Assembly (NCBI RefSeq): GCF_049195245.1
Contig: NZ_JBMIRR010000026.1
Span: 248,001 to 312,000 of the forward strand
Direction: 5' to 3'
Source: Arenimonas sp049195245
Lineage (GTDB): Bacteria; Pseudomonadota; Gammaproteobacteria; Xanthomonadales; Xanthomonadaceae
DNA: 64,000 nucleotides
Below, piece by piece: positions 25,787 through 34,718 of the stretch (position 1 is its first letter; every line of letters begins with the position of its first letter). The position numbers were made by a program, and so were the translations under genes. The notes below the pieces were generated by a model. That model worked only from the letters and a program-made list of their open reading frames with translations, did not search any database and was not told the origin of the DNA.

Positions 25787-27030
25787 ATCTTTACCGCAGC
25801 CTGCTGTGGTGGCTGGCGCTGGCGGTGCTGGGCGCGTTTGCGTGGAGCGTGTTTTCGCAGGACCTGGGCGATGTGGTGGTGCGGTTCCGTGGCCTCACGT
25901 ACACCACCACGCTGGCGTATTTCGTGTTGGCCTGGGGCCTGGCGTGGTTCCTGATCTGGGCGCTGTGGTGGCTGCTGCAGCTGCCGCTGCGCGCGTGGCG
26001 CCGGCATGCGCGGCAGCAGGCGCGCAATCGCCTGGTCAGCGGGCTGGAAGCGCTGCACCAGGGACGCTGGGCGCGCGCCGAATCGCTGCTGGCCAAGGCC
26101 GCCGACGACGCCGAGCTGCGCACGCCGGCGCTGCTGGGCGCGCGCCGCGCGGCCGCCAGCCACGGCGACGTCGAGGCCGCGGCGCGGCACCAGGCGGCGC
26201 TGCTGGCGCACGATCATCCTGCGGGCGTGCTTGAGCAGGCCACGCGGCTGGCCGAACTGCAGCGTCATGACGAAGTGCTCGAAGCGCTGTCCGGGCTGAC
26301 GGGTCCGCTGCCGCCGCGCGCGCTGGTGCTGCAGGCGCAGGCGATGGCCGCGCGTGGCCGTGCCCACGAGGCGCAGGCCCAGCTCAATGCACTGCGGCGC
26401 GAACAGGCCCTTCCGGCTGACCAGCTGTCGGCGCTGGAACTGCAGCTGGCCGCGGCCGCGCTGGAGCAGGCACCGCAGGCCGACGTGCTGCTGCAGCGCT
26501 GGCAGGCGCATCCGCAGCGGCTGCAGCTGGCGCCTTCGGTGGCTGATGCCTTCGCGCATCGCGCGGTGGCGCTGGGCCTGGAAGCGCAGGGTGTGCAGGC
26601 GCTGGCCGATGCCCTCGATGCGCAGTGGGAACCTGCGTTCGTCTCGCGTTACGGCCGCCTGCCGGTGGCGCGCGAGATCGCGCGGCTGCCGCGCGCCGAA
26701 GCTTGGATGGCCGCGCATGCCAACGATCCGGCGCTGCTGGTCGCGCTGGCGCAGCTGTGTTTCCAGCAGCAGCTGTGGGGCAAGGCCGAGGACTACCTGC
26801 ACCGCGCCCTGGCCCAGGGCGCAGGCGCCGAAGCCTGGGAGTGGCTGGGCCACGTGTGGACCGCGCAGAACGACAGCGCCCGCGCCGCCCTGGCCTACGC
26901 CAACGCGCTGCGCGTCTCGCGCGACGAACCGCCGTTGAGCCTCTCCGGCCGCACCCTCCGCGAACAGATCGCCGACCAGGCCGTCGCCGAACAGCGCAAC
27001 GAACACGGCATCCCCCTGCTCCCCCGCTAA
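25783..27030 (+). CDS. hemY: HemY-like TPR membrane protein
   Basis: 415 residues. Two N-terminal membrane segments (WWLALAVLGAFAWSVF and YFVLAWGLAWFLIWALWWLL) and a cytoplasmic tetratricopeptide region (for example ALAQLCFQQQLWGKAEDYLH and AALAYANALRVSRDEPP). This is the proteobacterial HemY N-domain family, not the Bacillus protoporphyrinogen oxidase. It is the last gene of hemD-hemX-hemY. Confidence 0.9.
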   Translation: MNLYRSLLWWLALAVLGAFAWSVFSQDLGDVVVRFRGLTYTTTLAYFVLAWGLAWFLIWALWWLLQLPLRAWRRHARQQARNRLVSGLEALHQGRWARAESLLAKAADDAELRTPALLGARRAAASHGDVEAAARHQAALLAHDHPAGVLEQATRLAELQRHDEVLEALSGLTGPLPPRALVLQAQAMAARGRAHEAQAQLNALRREQALPADQLSALELQLAAAALEQAPQADVLLQRWQAHPQRLQLAPSVADAFAHRAVALGLEAQGVQALADALDAQWEPAFVSRYGRLPVAREIARLPRAEAWMAAHANDPALLVALAQLCFQQQLWGKAEDYLHRALAQGAGAEAWEWLGHVWTAQNDSARAALAYANALRVSRDEPPLSLSGRTLREQIADQAVAEQRNEHGIPLLPR

Positions 27031-27032
27031 CC

Positions 27033-27154
27033 AAATCCGGGGTCAGAGTAAGTTTATCTTCGGAGCGTTCGCCCCGCGGCGAGCCGCTACGAAGATAAAT
27101 TTACTCTGACCCCGGATTTCGCTCGGAAGATAAACTTACTCTGACCCCGGATTT
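27033..27154. repeat. Three copies of a 29-bp repeat in inverted/direct array
   Basis: Copies lie at 27033-27061 (plus), 27091-27119 (minus) and 27126-27154 (minus). Each reads AAATCCGGGGTCAGAGTAA followed by (G/A)TTTATCTTC in its own orientation. They fill the gap between the convergent hemY and thiolase genes. Copies 1 and 2 can form a long hairpin. The GGGGTCAGAGT motif is, from memory, widely dispersed in proteobacterial genomes near REP-associated tyrosine transposase genes, but no such transposase gene is in this window. Confidence 0.9.
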
Positions 27155-28432
27155 TTAGCGTTCGACGATGGCGGTGACGCCCATGCCGCCGGCGGTGCAG
27201 ACGGAGATCAGGACGCGGCCGGAGCCTTTTTCCTTGAGCAGCTTGGCGGCGGTGGCGACGATGCGGGCGCCCGTGGCGGCGAAGGGGTGGCCCAGGGCCA
27301 GCGAGCTGCCGACCACGTTGAGCTTGCTGCGGTCGATCGAACCCAGCGCCTTGTCCAGGCCCAGCTTGGTCCGGCAGAACTCCTCGCTCTCCCAGGCCTT
27401 GAGCGTGCACAGCACCTGGCCCGCGAAGGCCTCGTGGATCTCGTAGTAGTCGAAGTCCTGAAGCGACAGCCGGTTGCGCGTCAGCATCTGCGCCACGGCC
27501 CAGCACGGCGCCATCAGCAGGCCTTCGCCATGCACGAAGTCCACCGCGGCCACCTGCGCATCCACCAGGTAGGCCTGGATCTCGAGGTTGCGCGCCTTGG
27601 CCCACTCCTCGGACGACAGCAGCGCAGCTGACGCACCGTCGGTGAGCGGCGTGGAATTGCCGGCCGTCAGCGTGCCCTGGCCGGAGGTCTTGTCGAAGGC
27701 CGGCTTGAGCGTGGCCAGCTTTTCCATCGACGTATCGGGGCGCAGGATGTTGTCGCGCTCCAGGCCGCGGAACGGCGCCACCAGGTCGCTGTAGAACCCG
27801 CGCTCGTACGCCGCGGCCGCCTTCTTGTGCGACTCCATCGCCAGCTGGTCCTGCGCCTCGCGCGGGATCTGCCATTCCTTGACCATCAGCTCGCAGTGCT
27901 CGCCCATGGACTTGCCGGTGCGCGGCTCGCCCACGCCCGGGAAATCGGGCTTGAGCTCCTTGAACCTGAAGCCCTTGAAGGCCTTGAGCCGCGCCCCGAA
28001 CGACCGCGCCATGTTGGCGTCCAGCAGCCGGCGACGCAGGCGCTTGCTGACCACGATCGGCACGTCGGACGTGGTGTCGGAGCCGCCGCCGATGCCGGCC
28101 TCGATCTGTCCCACCGCGATCTTGTTCGCAATCAGGATCACCGTGTCCAGGCCGGTGCCGCAGGCGCGCTGCAGCGTGATGCCCGGCGTGGCCGGCGACA
28201 GGCCCGAGGAAAGCGCCGCCTCTCGGCCCAGGTTCCAGTCGCTGCTGTGCTTGAGCACCGCGCCCATGGCCACTTCGCCCAGCGTCTCGCCGTGCAGCTT
28301 GAACTTCTCGACCAGCGCGCCGAGCGTCTTGATCGACATGCCCAGATTGCCGACGTCGTGGTAGGCGGTGTTGTTGCGGCAGAAGGGAATGCGGACGCCG
28401 CCGAGGATGGCGACACGACGGGTGGGCGACAT
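27155..28432 (-). CDS. fadI: Acetyl-CoA C-acyltransferase (FadI-like thiolase)
   Basis: 425 residues. The nucleophile Cys91 is in QRACGTGL; the general-base region HEAFAGQ and the second Cys in SVCTAGGMG are present, as are NSTPLTDGAS and GHPFAATG. Length and the ARRVAILGG-type start fit FadI of the anaerobic-type beta-oxidation complex. It cleaves 3-ketoacyl-CoA to acetyl-CoA and a shortened acyl-CoA. The partner fadJ is not in this window. The stop codon touches the repeat array. Confidence 0.85.
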   Translation of the reverse strand: MSPTRRVAILGGVRIPFCRNNTAYHDVGNLGMSIKTLGALVEKFKLHGETLGEVAMGAVLKHSSDWNLGREAALSSGLSPATPGITLQRACGTGLDTVILIANKIAVGQIEAGIGGGSDTTSDVPIVVSKRLRRRLLDANMARSFGARLKAFKGFRFKELKPDFPGVGEPRTGKSMGEHCELMVKEWQIPREAQDQLAMESHKKAAAAYERGFYSDLVAPFRGLERDNILRPDTSMEKLATLKPAFDKTSGQGTLTAGNSTPLTDGASAALLSSEEWAKARNLEIQAYLVDAQVAAVDFVHGEGLLMAPCWAVAQMLTRNRLSLQDFDYYEIHEAFAGQVLCTLKAWESEEFCRTKLGLDKALGSIDRSKLNVVGSSLALGHPFAATGARIVATAAKLLKEKGSGRVLISVCTAGGMGVTAIVER

Positions 28433-28568
28433 TCGATCACTCCTGGCTGGCCGGCATTCCGGGCCGCGACGGGCGCGGTCCGGACCCGGGGACAATGCGT
28501 TCACCGGCCCCGGCAGCGGGCAGCCGGGGGTCGGCGGGTATGATGGGATCATAACCCGACGCCACCGT

Positions 28569-29453
28569 ATGCCGATGACCCGACCTGCCCTGAGTTGCCT
28601 CGCCGCCGTCGCCCTGGAGCTGTCGCCCGGTGCCGGCGCCGGCCGCACGCGGCTGGGTCCCGAGGCCGCCGGCGCGCTGGCCGCGCTGGTGGCGCGCGAC
28701 CTGGCCAAGCTGGTGCCCGAGGCCGCCGAGCTGGACCTGGGCCTCGTGGCCGCGCTGTTCGATCCGGTGGAACTGCTGCGTCCCGGCTATCGGCTGCACG
28801 CCGAGCTCGAACGCCTGGTCGCCCGCGCGCCGGGGGCCGCCGGCGCCCGCGTGATCGGCTTCGGCGCCGGTGCCGAGGGCCTGCCCGCGCCGCTGCAGCC
28901 CGCCGACGAACACGCGCAGGGCCCGCTGCGCCTGCTGCCGCTGCTGCTGCGCGGCGACGCCGAACGCGTGGCCCGGGTCGGCGACCAGCTGGAACAGGTG
29001 CTGCTGGACACCGGCATGGCCGGCGCCGACACCGCGCTGCTGGCGCAGGACGGCTTCCAGGCGCGCATCGAACACGCGCGCCTGCTCACCCTCAACGACC
29101 TGGCCGCGATGATGGCCATGCAGTACGAGCACGCCGGCCTGGCGCCGCTGTGGCCGCTGGTGGAAACCGCGCTGCTGGCCCCCGCGGGCGAGGAGTGGCT
29201 GGACGCGCCGCCCGAACCGCTGGCCCGCTACGCCGACGGCGGCGTGCGCATCGCCCTGCTCGACATCGACGCCTGGGCCGAAGGCGGCTTCGCGCCCGCC
29301 GGCGTGGATGCCGAGCGGCTCACGCGCGCCTTCGAACAGTTCCAGATGCGGCAGCGCCAGTTCGCGACGGTGCTGGAAGCCCACGGCATCCCGGTCACCT
29401 TCGACCATTGCCCCGCGGGCCGCGATCCGCGCGGCGTGCTGACCGAAGCCTAG
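28569..29453 (+). CDS. Conserved-looking protein of unknown function
   Basis: 294 residues, from the ATG at 28569 (a second in-frame ATG is two codons later). No signal peptide or membrane segment. Leu/Ala-rich helices (LAALVARDLAKLVPEAAELD, LLTLNDLAAMMAMQYEHAGL) and a C-terminal IPVTFDHCPAGRDPRG. The codon use fits the host. I recognise no family. It is divergent from the thiolase gene and convergent with the sulfatase gene, whose stop is 3 bp away. Confidence 0.65.
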   Translation: MPMTRPALSCLAAVALELSPGAGAGRTRLGPEAAGALAALVARDLAKLVPEAAELDLGLVAALFDPVELLRPGYRLHAELERLVARAPGAAGARVIGFGAGAEGLPAPLQPADEHAQGPLRLLPLLLRGDAERVARVGDQLEQVLLDTGMAGADTALLAQDGFQARIEHARLLTLNDLAAMMAMQYEHAGLAPLWPLVETALLAPAGEEWLDAPPEPLARYADGGVRIALLDIDAWAEGGFAPAGVDAERLTRAFEQFQMRQRQFATVLEAHGIPVTFDHCPAGRDPRGVLTEA

Positions 29454-29456
29454 GCT

Positions 29457-31235
29457 TCAGGGCGGCGGCGGGCGGTCGCGCCCCACGCGCAGCCGCGCCA
29501 CTTCCAGCGCCAGCTCGAAGCCCGGGTCAGGCGCGGCGCCGCGCCAGCGCGAGTCCTCGCCGTCGAGCACCAGCACGTGTTCGCGCCCGGCCACGCGCGC
29601 CAGCACCTGGTCGTAGCGCATCGGATCGGCCAGCACCAGCGCCGGCGCGGCCTGCGGATCAGCGCCCAGCATGCGGCCCTGCAGCGGACTGCGGCAGCTG
29701 CGCGCATCGAGCAGGTACTGCAGCGACGGCACCAGGTCCACCTGCTGGAACTCGCCCGGCACCGGCCCCGGCGGCAGCCCACTGGCACCGACCACGAAGG
29801 CGGGCACCCGCACCATCGCCGCCGGCCCGAAGCGCTGCAGCTCGTCGCGCCGCACCGGCGCCATCATGCGATGGTCGCCCACCACCACCAGCAGGTTGTC
29901 GCGGAAATAGCCGCGCTGATCCAGCGCGCGCGCAAACTCCGCGATCGCCGCATCGGCCTTGCGCACCGCGGCGGCCTCGCCGCCATCACCGCCGTCGCGC
30001 GCCACGAACGGCGGATGCATGCCCACCGTCAGCACCGTGGCCATGAACGGCGCCGGCCCGCGCTCGTGGTCGTACCACTGCAGCACGCGGTCGAACAAGG
30101 CCGCATCGCTGGCGGCATTGAAGGCGCCGCGCGGCAGGCCGTCGTAGGCCGGATGCTTGTCGCCCTCCATCGCCTCCACGCCGATCGCACGCAGCCAGCG
30201 CTCGCGCCCGGTGAACTGCAGGTCGCCGGTGGTGAAAAAGTGCGTGCGATGCCCGCGCGCCGCCAGCCGCCGATGGAAATCGCCGTGCACCTGGGTGAAC
30301 AGCATCGTGGTGCCGTAGCGGATGCCCGACAGCGGCGCATGCCCGGTCATCAGCGCGATCAGCCCGCCTTCCGTCGAAAACCCGTTGGCGTAGAAATCGG
30401 GGAACCAGCTGCCCCGCTGCGCCAGCGCGTCCAGACCGGGCGTGAGGTCGTCGGGCAAGCCCGAGAACAACCGGCTGTGGCGCAGCGACAGCGACTCGAC
30501 CACCACCACGATCACCGACGCCTGGCGCTGCAGTCCGGCCTCGCACACCGGCGCCGGCGGCGCGGTGTCTTTCAACCGCTGCAGGGTCGCGGGGCCGTAG
30601 GGCCGGGCCATGCCGTTGCCGCGGTTGATGGCCAGCACGTTTTCGTAGCCCAGGGTGTTGAGGTACCAGGTCCTGCCGGGCAGCCAGGCCAGGGCCAGCA
30701 CCAGGCCGGTGGCGGCAAGCCAGGCCCCGCGTCCCTGTCGCCGCGGTGCCCGCGCCGCGCGCGCCACCGCCAGTCCCGCGGCCAGCACCAGGGCCAGGCC
30801 CGCCACGCCGAATGCCGCGCCTTCGGGCGTGCGCAGGAAGGGCCACAGCACCGACGCGTTCGCCGCCGCCTCGCCGCCGTAACGCTGCAGGTCTTCCCAC
30901 AGCAGGCGCCGGCTCAGCAGCCTCTGCACGCCCACGTCCACCACGAAGGCCAGCATCAGCGCGGCCGCGCCCAGGCCCAGCATCCAGGCCAGCACGCGCG
31001 TGCCCAGCCAGCGCGCCAGCAGGAAGGCGGACAGCAGCGCGAACAGCAGCCACAGGTCCTGCCCGATCACCGGCACCACCAGGCAGCGGTCGCAGTCCAG
31101 GTAGGCGCCCAGAGAGCGGTCCACCTGCCAGGCGCGGTAGCCCGACAGCGCCAGCAGAAGCAGCGCGGCCAGCCCCATCAGGCGGTCGCCGGCGCGCGTG
31201 CGGGTCGGGGTCGGAGGGGTGGGGGTGTCGTTCAT
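29457..31235 (-). CDS. LtaS-like membrane sulfatase / phosphoglycerol transferase
   Basis: 592 residues from the ATG at 31235. About four to five N-terminal membrane segments (to about residue 200) then a sulfatase-fold domain: VIVVVVESLSLRHSRL at its start, GFSTEGGLIALMTG with the likely nucleophile Thr, and the metal site VVVGDHRMM near the C-terminus. Members transfer phosphoglycerol or phosphoethanolamine to glycans or lipids in the periplasm. The lipid or glucan substrate here is unknown; osmoregulated glucan or lipid A-like acceptors are possible. It is divergent from the PlpD gene. Confidence 0.82.
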   Translation of the reverse strand: MNDTPTPPTPTRTRAGDRLMGLAALLLLALSGYRAWQVDRSLGAYLDCDRCLVVPVIGQDLWLLFALLSAFLLARWLGTRVLAWMLGLGAAALMLAFVVDVGVQRLLSRRLLWEDLQRYGGEAAANASVLWPFLRTPEGAAFGVAGLALVLAAGLAVARAARAPRRQGRGAWLAATGLVLALAWLPGRTWYLNTLGYENVLAINRGNGMARPYGPATLQRLKDTAPPAPVCEAGLQRQASVIVVVVESLSLRHSRLFSGLPDDLTPGLDALAQRGSWFPDFYANGFSTEGGLIALMTGHAPLSGIRYGTTMLFTQVHGDFHRRLAARGHRTHFFTTGDLQFTGRERWLRAIGVEAMEGDKHPAYDGLPRGAFNAASDAALFDRVLQWYDHERGPAPFMATVLTVGMHPPFVARDGGDGGEAAAVRKADAAIAEFARALDQRGYFRDNLLVVVGDHRMMAPVRRDELQRFGPAAMVRVPAFVVGASGLPPGPVPGEFQQVDLVPSLQYLLDARSCRSPLQGRMLGADPQAAPALVLADPMRYDQVLARVAGREHVLVLDGEDSRWRGAAPDPGFELALEVARLRVGRDRPPPP

Positions 31236-31315
31236 GCGGGGCAAAGCGTAACAGTCCCCCGCGATAGACTAGCCGCCGCACGGGCGTCGCCGCCGCCCCA
31301 CACCGTGGATGTCCC

Positions 31316-33532
31316 ATGATGCTTGCCCGCCTGATGGTCCTTGCCTGCCTGTTCGCCGCGGCCGCGTCCGCCGCGCAGGCACCCTCCTGCCGCCGCGCTG
31401 ACGGCGACCCCGACCGCCCGCGCATCGGCCTGGTGCTGGGCGGCGGCGGCGCCCGCGGTTTCGCGCATGTGAGCGTGCTCAAGGAGCTCGAGCGCCAGCG
31501 CATCCCGGTGGACTGCATCGCCGGCACCAGCATGGGCGCGCTGGTGGGCGGCCTGTATGCCTCGGGCATGTCGGCCGACACCATCGAGCGCGAGCTGCGG
31601 GCGATGGACTGGCAGCGCATGTTCACCGACCGCCTGGACCGCCCGCAGCGTTCCTTCCGCCGCAAGCGCGACGACGACCTGGCCCTGGTGGCCGGCAAGC
31701 CCGGCATCGGCAACGAAGGCCTGAAGATCGCGCCCGGCGTGCTGTCGGGCGAACGCGTGCTGCTGCTGCTCGAGCAGATGACCCAGCCGGTGGCCATCCG
31801 CGACGATTTCGACCAGCTGCCCATCCCGTTCCGCGCCGTGGCCACCGACCTCAACTCCGGCCAGGCCGTGGTGCTGGGCCGCGGCAACCTGGCCCTGGCC
31901 ATGCGCGCCAGCATGTCCATCCCGGGCGTGTTCAAGCCGGTGATCCTGGACGAGCGGGTGCTGGTGGACGGTGGCCTGGCCAACCAGGTGCCGGTGGACG
32001 TGGTGCGCGCAATGGGCGCCGACATCGTGATCGCGGTGGACGTGAGCACGCCGCTGTCCAAGCTTGATGAAAGCGCGGGCCTGTTCAACATCGTCGACCA
32101 GATCAGCGGCTTCCTCACGGTGGGCAGCGCCAAGGCGCAGATCGCCACGCTCACCGAGCGCGACCTGCTGGTGCAGCCGGCGCTGGGCAGCGAAGTGTCC
32201 ACCACCGACTTCGCCAAGATCGAGCTGGCGCTGAAGCTGGGCGACCAGAGCCTGGAAGCGCTGCGCCCGCGCCTGGCCGCGATGGCGCTGGACACCGGCC
32301 GCTACGATGCCGCGCTGGCCGCGCGCCCGGTGCCCGACAAGGACGCGCCGGTGATCGACTTCGTGCGCCTGGACAACCGCAGCCGCTACGCCGACGAATT
32401 CCTGCTGGCGATGATCGACATCGCGCCGGGCAAGCCGCTGGACACGCCGCGCCTGCAGGACAACCTGCAGCGCATCTACGGCCTGGACACCATGGACCTG
32501 GTCACCTACGACCTGGTGCGCGAACAGGACCGCACCGGCGTGGTGGTCACGGTGACGCCGCACAGCTACGGCCCGAACTATCTGGAAACCGGCCTGAGTC
32601 TGTACTCCGACTTCAGCGGCGACTTCTTCGTGAACCTGCGCGCGGGCGTGCTGCGCGCGCCGGTGAACGCGGCCGGCGGCGAACTGCGCGGGCTGATGCA
32701 GATCGGCGACGAGCCCGGCCTGCTGCTGGACTACTACCAGCCGCTGGGCGTGGCCAGCGACTATTTCTTCATCGGACAGGCCAGCTACGAAAGCCCCAAG
32801 TTCGGCCTGTTCGCCGACGACGGCACCCGCGTGGCCAACTACCGCGTGCCCAGCTGGGGCGGCGAGTTCACCCTGGGCCGCGAGTTCGGCAACTACGGCG
32901 CCGCCACCTTCGGCTGGAAGCGTCGCGCCGGCACCGTGAAGCTGGAGCTGGGCAACCCGCTGTTCGACGACCTGCGCTTCGACCAGGGCGAGGTGGAGCT
33001 GGCGCTGACCTACGACCGCATCGACAGCGCCTACCTGCCGCGCGCCGGCACCTACGGTGTGCTCAGCCAGGTGGTGTCGCGCGGCACGCTGGGCGCCGAC
33101 CACGATTTCCAGCAGACCAACCTGGACCTGCTGCATGCGCAGGCGATCGGCAAGCACTCGGGTTTCCTGGGCCTGCGCTACCACGCGTCCAGCGATGACG
33201 TGATCCCGGTGCAAAGCCTGTTCCGCCTCGGCGGCCTGACGCGCTTCGCCGGCTACCGGCCCAATGAACGCCTGGCCGAGAACTATGCGCTGGCCTACGG
33301 CGGCTACACCTACGAGCTGGGCCGCATCTTCAACCGGCCGGCGGTGTTCGGCGGCACGCTGGAATACGGCCAGACCTGGCTGGCCAACGAGTCCATGTCC
33401 GACGGCGAGGCCGAAATCCACGGCAGCCTGTATTTCGGCTTCGACTCGTGGCTGGGGCCGCTGCAGTTCGGCTACGGCCTGCGCGAAGGCGGCGAGGGCA
33501 TCTTCCTGCTGGAACTGGGCCGGCCGCGTTGA
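31316..33532 (+). CDS. PlpD-type patatin phospholipase autotransporter (type Vd)
   Basis: 738 residues. Signal peptide of about 20 residues; patatin domain with the oxyanion loop GGGGARG (residues 42-48), the nucleophile elbow GTSMG (Ser72) and the catalytic Asp218 in DGG. A POTRA-like segment follows (around 330-420) and then a 16-strand type beta-barrel domain to the C-terminus. This is the type Vd secretion layout of PlpD of Pseudomonas aeruginosa: the barrel exports the lipase to the surface. The substrates are phospholipids or lysophospholipids. Monocistronic; all catalytic residues are intact. Confidence 0.9.
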   Translation: MMLARLMVLACLFAAAASAAQAPSCRRADGDPDRPRIGLVLGGGGARGFAHVSVLKELERQRIPVDCIAGTSMGALVGGLYASGMSADTIERELRAMDWQRMFTDRLDRPQRSFRRKRDDDLALVAGKPGIGNEGLKIAPGVLSGERVLLLLEQMTQPVAIRDDFDQLPIPFRAVATDLNSGQAVVLGRGNLALAMRASMSIPGVFKPVILDERVLVDGGLANQVPVDVVRAMGADIVIAVDVSTPLSKLDESAGLFNIVDQISGFLTVGSAKAQIATLTERDLLVQPALGSEVSTTDFAKIELALKLGDQSLEALRPRLAAMALDTGRYDAALAARPVPDKDAPVIDFVRLDNRSRYADEFLLAMIDIAPGKPLDTPRLQDNLQRIYGLDTMDLVTYDLVREQDRTGVVVTVTPHSYGPNYLETGLSLYSDFSGDFFVNLRAGVLRAPVNAAGGELRGLMQIGDEPGLLLDYYQPLGVASDYFFIGQASYESPKFGLFADDGTRVANYRVPSWGGEFTLGREFGNYGAATFGWKRRAGTVKLELGNPLFDDLRFDQGEVELALTYDRIDSAYLPRAGTYGVLSQVVSRGTLGADHDFQQTNLDLLHAQAIGKHSGFLGLRYHASSDDVIPVQSLFRLGGLTRFAGYRPNERLAENYALAYGGYTYELGRIFNRPAVFGGTLEYGQTWLANESMSDGEAEIHGSLYFGFDSWLGPLQFGYGLREGGEGIFLLELGRPR

Positions 33533-33547
33533 GCCGCGGCCGCGCGC

Positions 33548-34600
33548 TCAGCCGGCGCGGCCCCAGTAGCCCAGCTCGCGCCGGATCTGCAGGTGCCGCA
33601 GCCAGTTGCGCGGCTTGGGGCGCAGCGCACCGAGCCGCCCGGCGATGAGGTCTTCGGTGGCGGCGATCACGCGCTGCGAGGACTGGCCATCGCGCCAGGG
33701 ATGGATGCCGTCGGCATAGCTGGCGATTGCCAGCTGCAGGGCCTCGTCGGCGGCGAAGGCGCGGTCCAGCATCACCGGCAGCCAGGACGGCCGATCGAAG
33801 TCGAGCATGTGCGGTTTCGGCGCGCGGTTGCGGAAGGTCACCACCGGCTTGCGCTGCACCGCGAACTCCGAGACCACCGAGGTGGTGTCGGCCAGCAGCA
33901 CGTCGGCGGCGCGCTGGGCCGAAACCAGCTGTTCGGTTTCGAAGAACAGCGCGTTGTCGCCGGCCAGCGCGCGGTAGCGCTGGAACAGCCCAGGCGCGCA
34001 CTTGGGATGCAGGGTGAGCAGCCAGTAGCGGTCGCCGGCCGCGATCTGCGCGGCAATGGCCTCGTGCAGGTGCGGCGCCGCGCTCAGCCGCTCGGTGAAG
34101 GTGGACGCGAACATCACGATCGGCCGGCCGCCGGCACGCGCGCGGAAATCCTGCGCCACCGCATCCTCCGGCCCGAACAGCGGGTCGAGCTTGGGCCAGC
34201 CGGTTTCCACCACCGCGAAGTGGCCCTGCTGCCTGGCCAGCTTGCGGAACGGCGCCGTGGTCAGCGGACCCTGCGTGCAGTACAGGTCGAACAGGCCGCG
34301 CACGCGGAAGTGGCCGCGCGCATCGTCGCGCTTCTCGACGTTGAAGCCGTGGAAGAGCTGCACCTTGGCGCCACCCAGGAAAGGCGGCACCCAGTTGGCG
34401 GCGCTGAAGACCGCGCGCGGCTTCAGGGCCACCGCCCGCGCCACGTCCACGGCCTGCACGCCACCCGACAGCGTGGCGCCCGCGGCGCCGTCCACCAGCA
34501 GCGCATGCACCCCGTGGCCCGTGGCCAGCAGCGCATCGGCCAGCGGCTGCAGGATGGGCAGGGCGTAGCGTTCGGTGGCAAACAGCAGGTAGCTCGGCAC
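33548..34600 (-). CDS. CDP-glycerol glycerophosphotransferase-like protein
   Basis: 350 residues from a GTG at 34600; the frame stays open upstream, but the fold starts at YLLFATERYALPIL. GT-B-like architecture with VQLFHGFNVEKRD, YCTQGPLTT and, in the C-terminal half, LLADTTSVVSEFAVQRKPVVTF, which match the CDP-glycerol:glycerophosphotransferase (TagB/TagF) family. Such proteins polymerise glycerol phosphate on teichoic acids or capsules in Gram-positives; in xanthomonads the acceptor is unknown. It lies next to the patatin gene (convergent) and is divergent from the SLOG gene. Confidence 0.75.
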   Translation of the reverse strand: MPSYLLFATERYALPILQPLADALLATGHGVHALLVDGAAGATLSGGVQAVDVARAVALKPRAVFSAANWVPPFLGGAKVQLFHGFNVEKRDDARGHFRVRGLFDLYCTQGPLTTAPFRKLARQQGHFAVVETGWPKLDPLFGPEDAVAQDFRARAGGRPIVMFASTFTERLSAAPHLHEAIAAQIAAGDRYWLLTLHPKCAPGLFQRYRALAGDNALFFETEQLVSAQRAADVLLADTTSVVSEFAVQRKPVVTFRNRAPKPHMLDFDRPSWLPVMLDRAFAADEALQLAIASYADGIHPWRDGQSSQRVIAATEDLIAGRLGALRPKPRNWLRHLQIRRELGYWGRAG

Positions 34601-34718
34601 CCGGGACCTCGATCGACGGCGCCGGTCGGCGGCGGTTTCCACGTTGGACCAGACCGTAGCCCGTCCCGTGCGGCGGACGGATAGTATGCAGGCACCGCCA
34701 ACGGGGGCAATCACGGGC

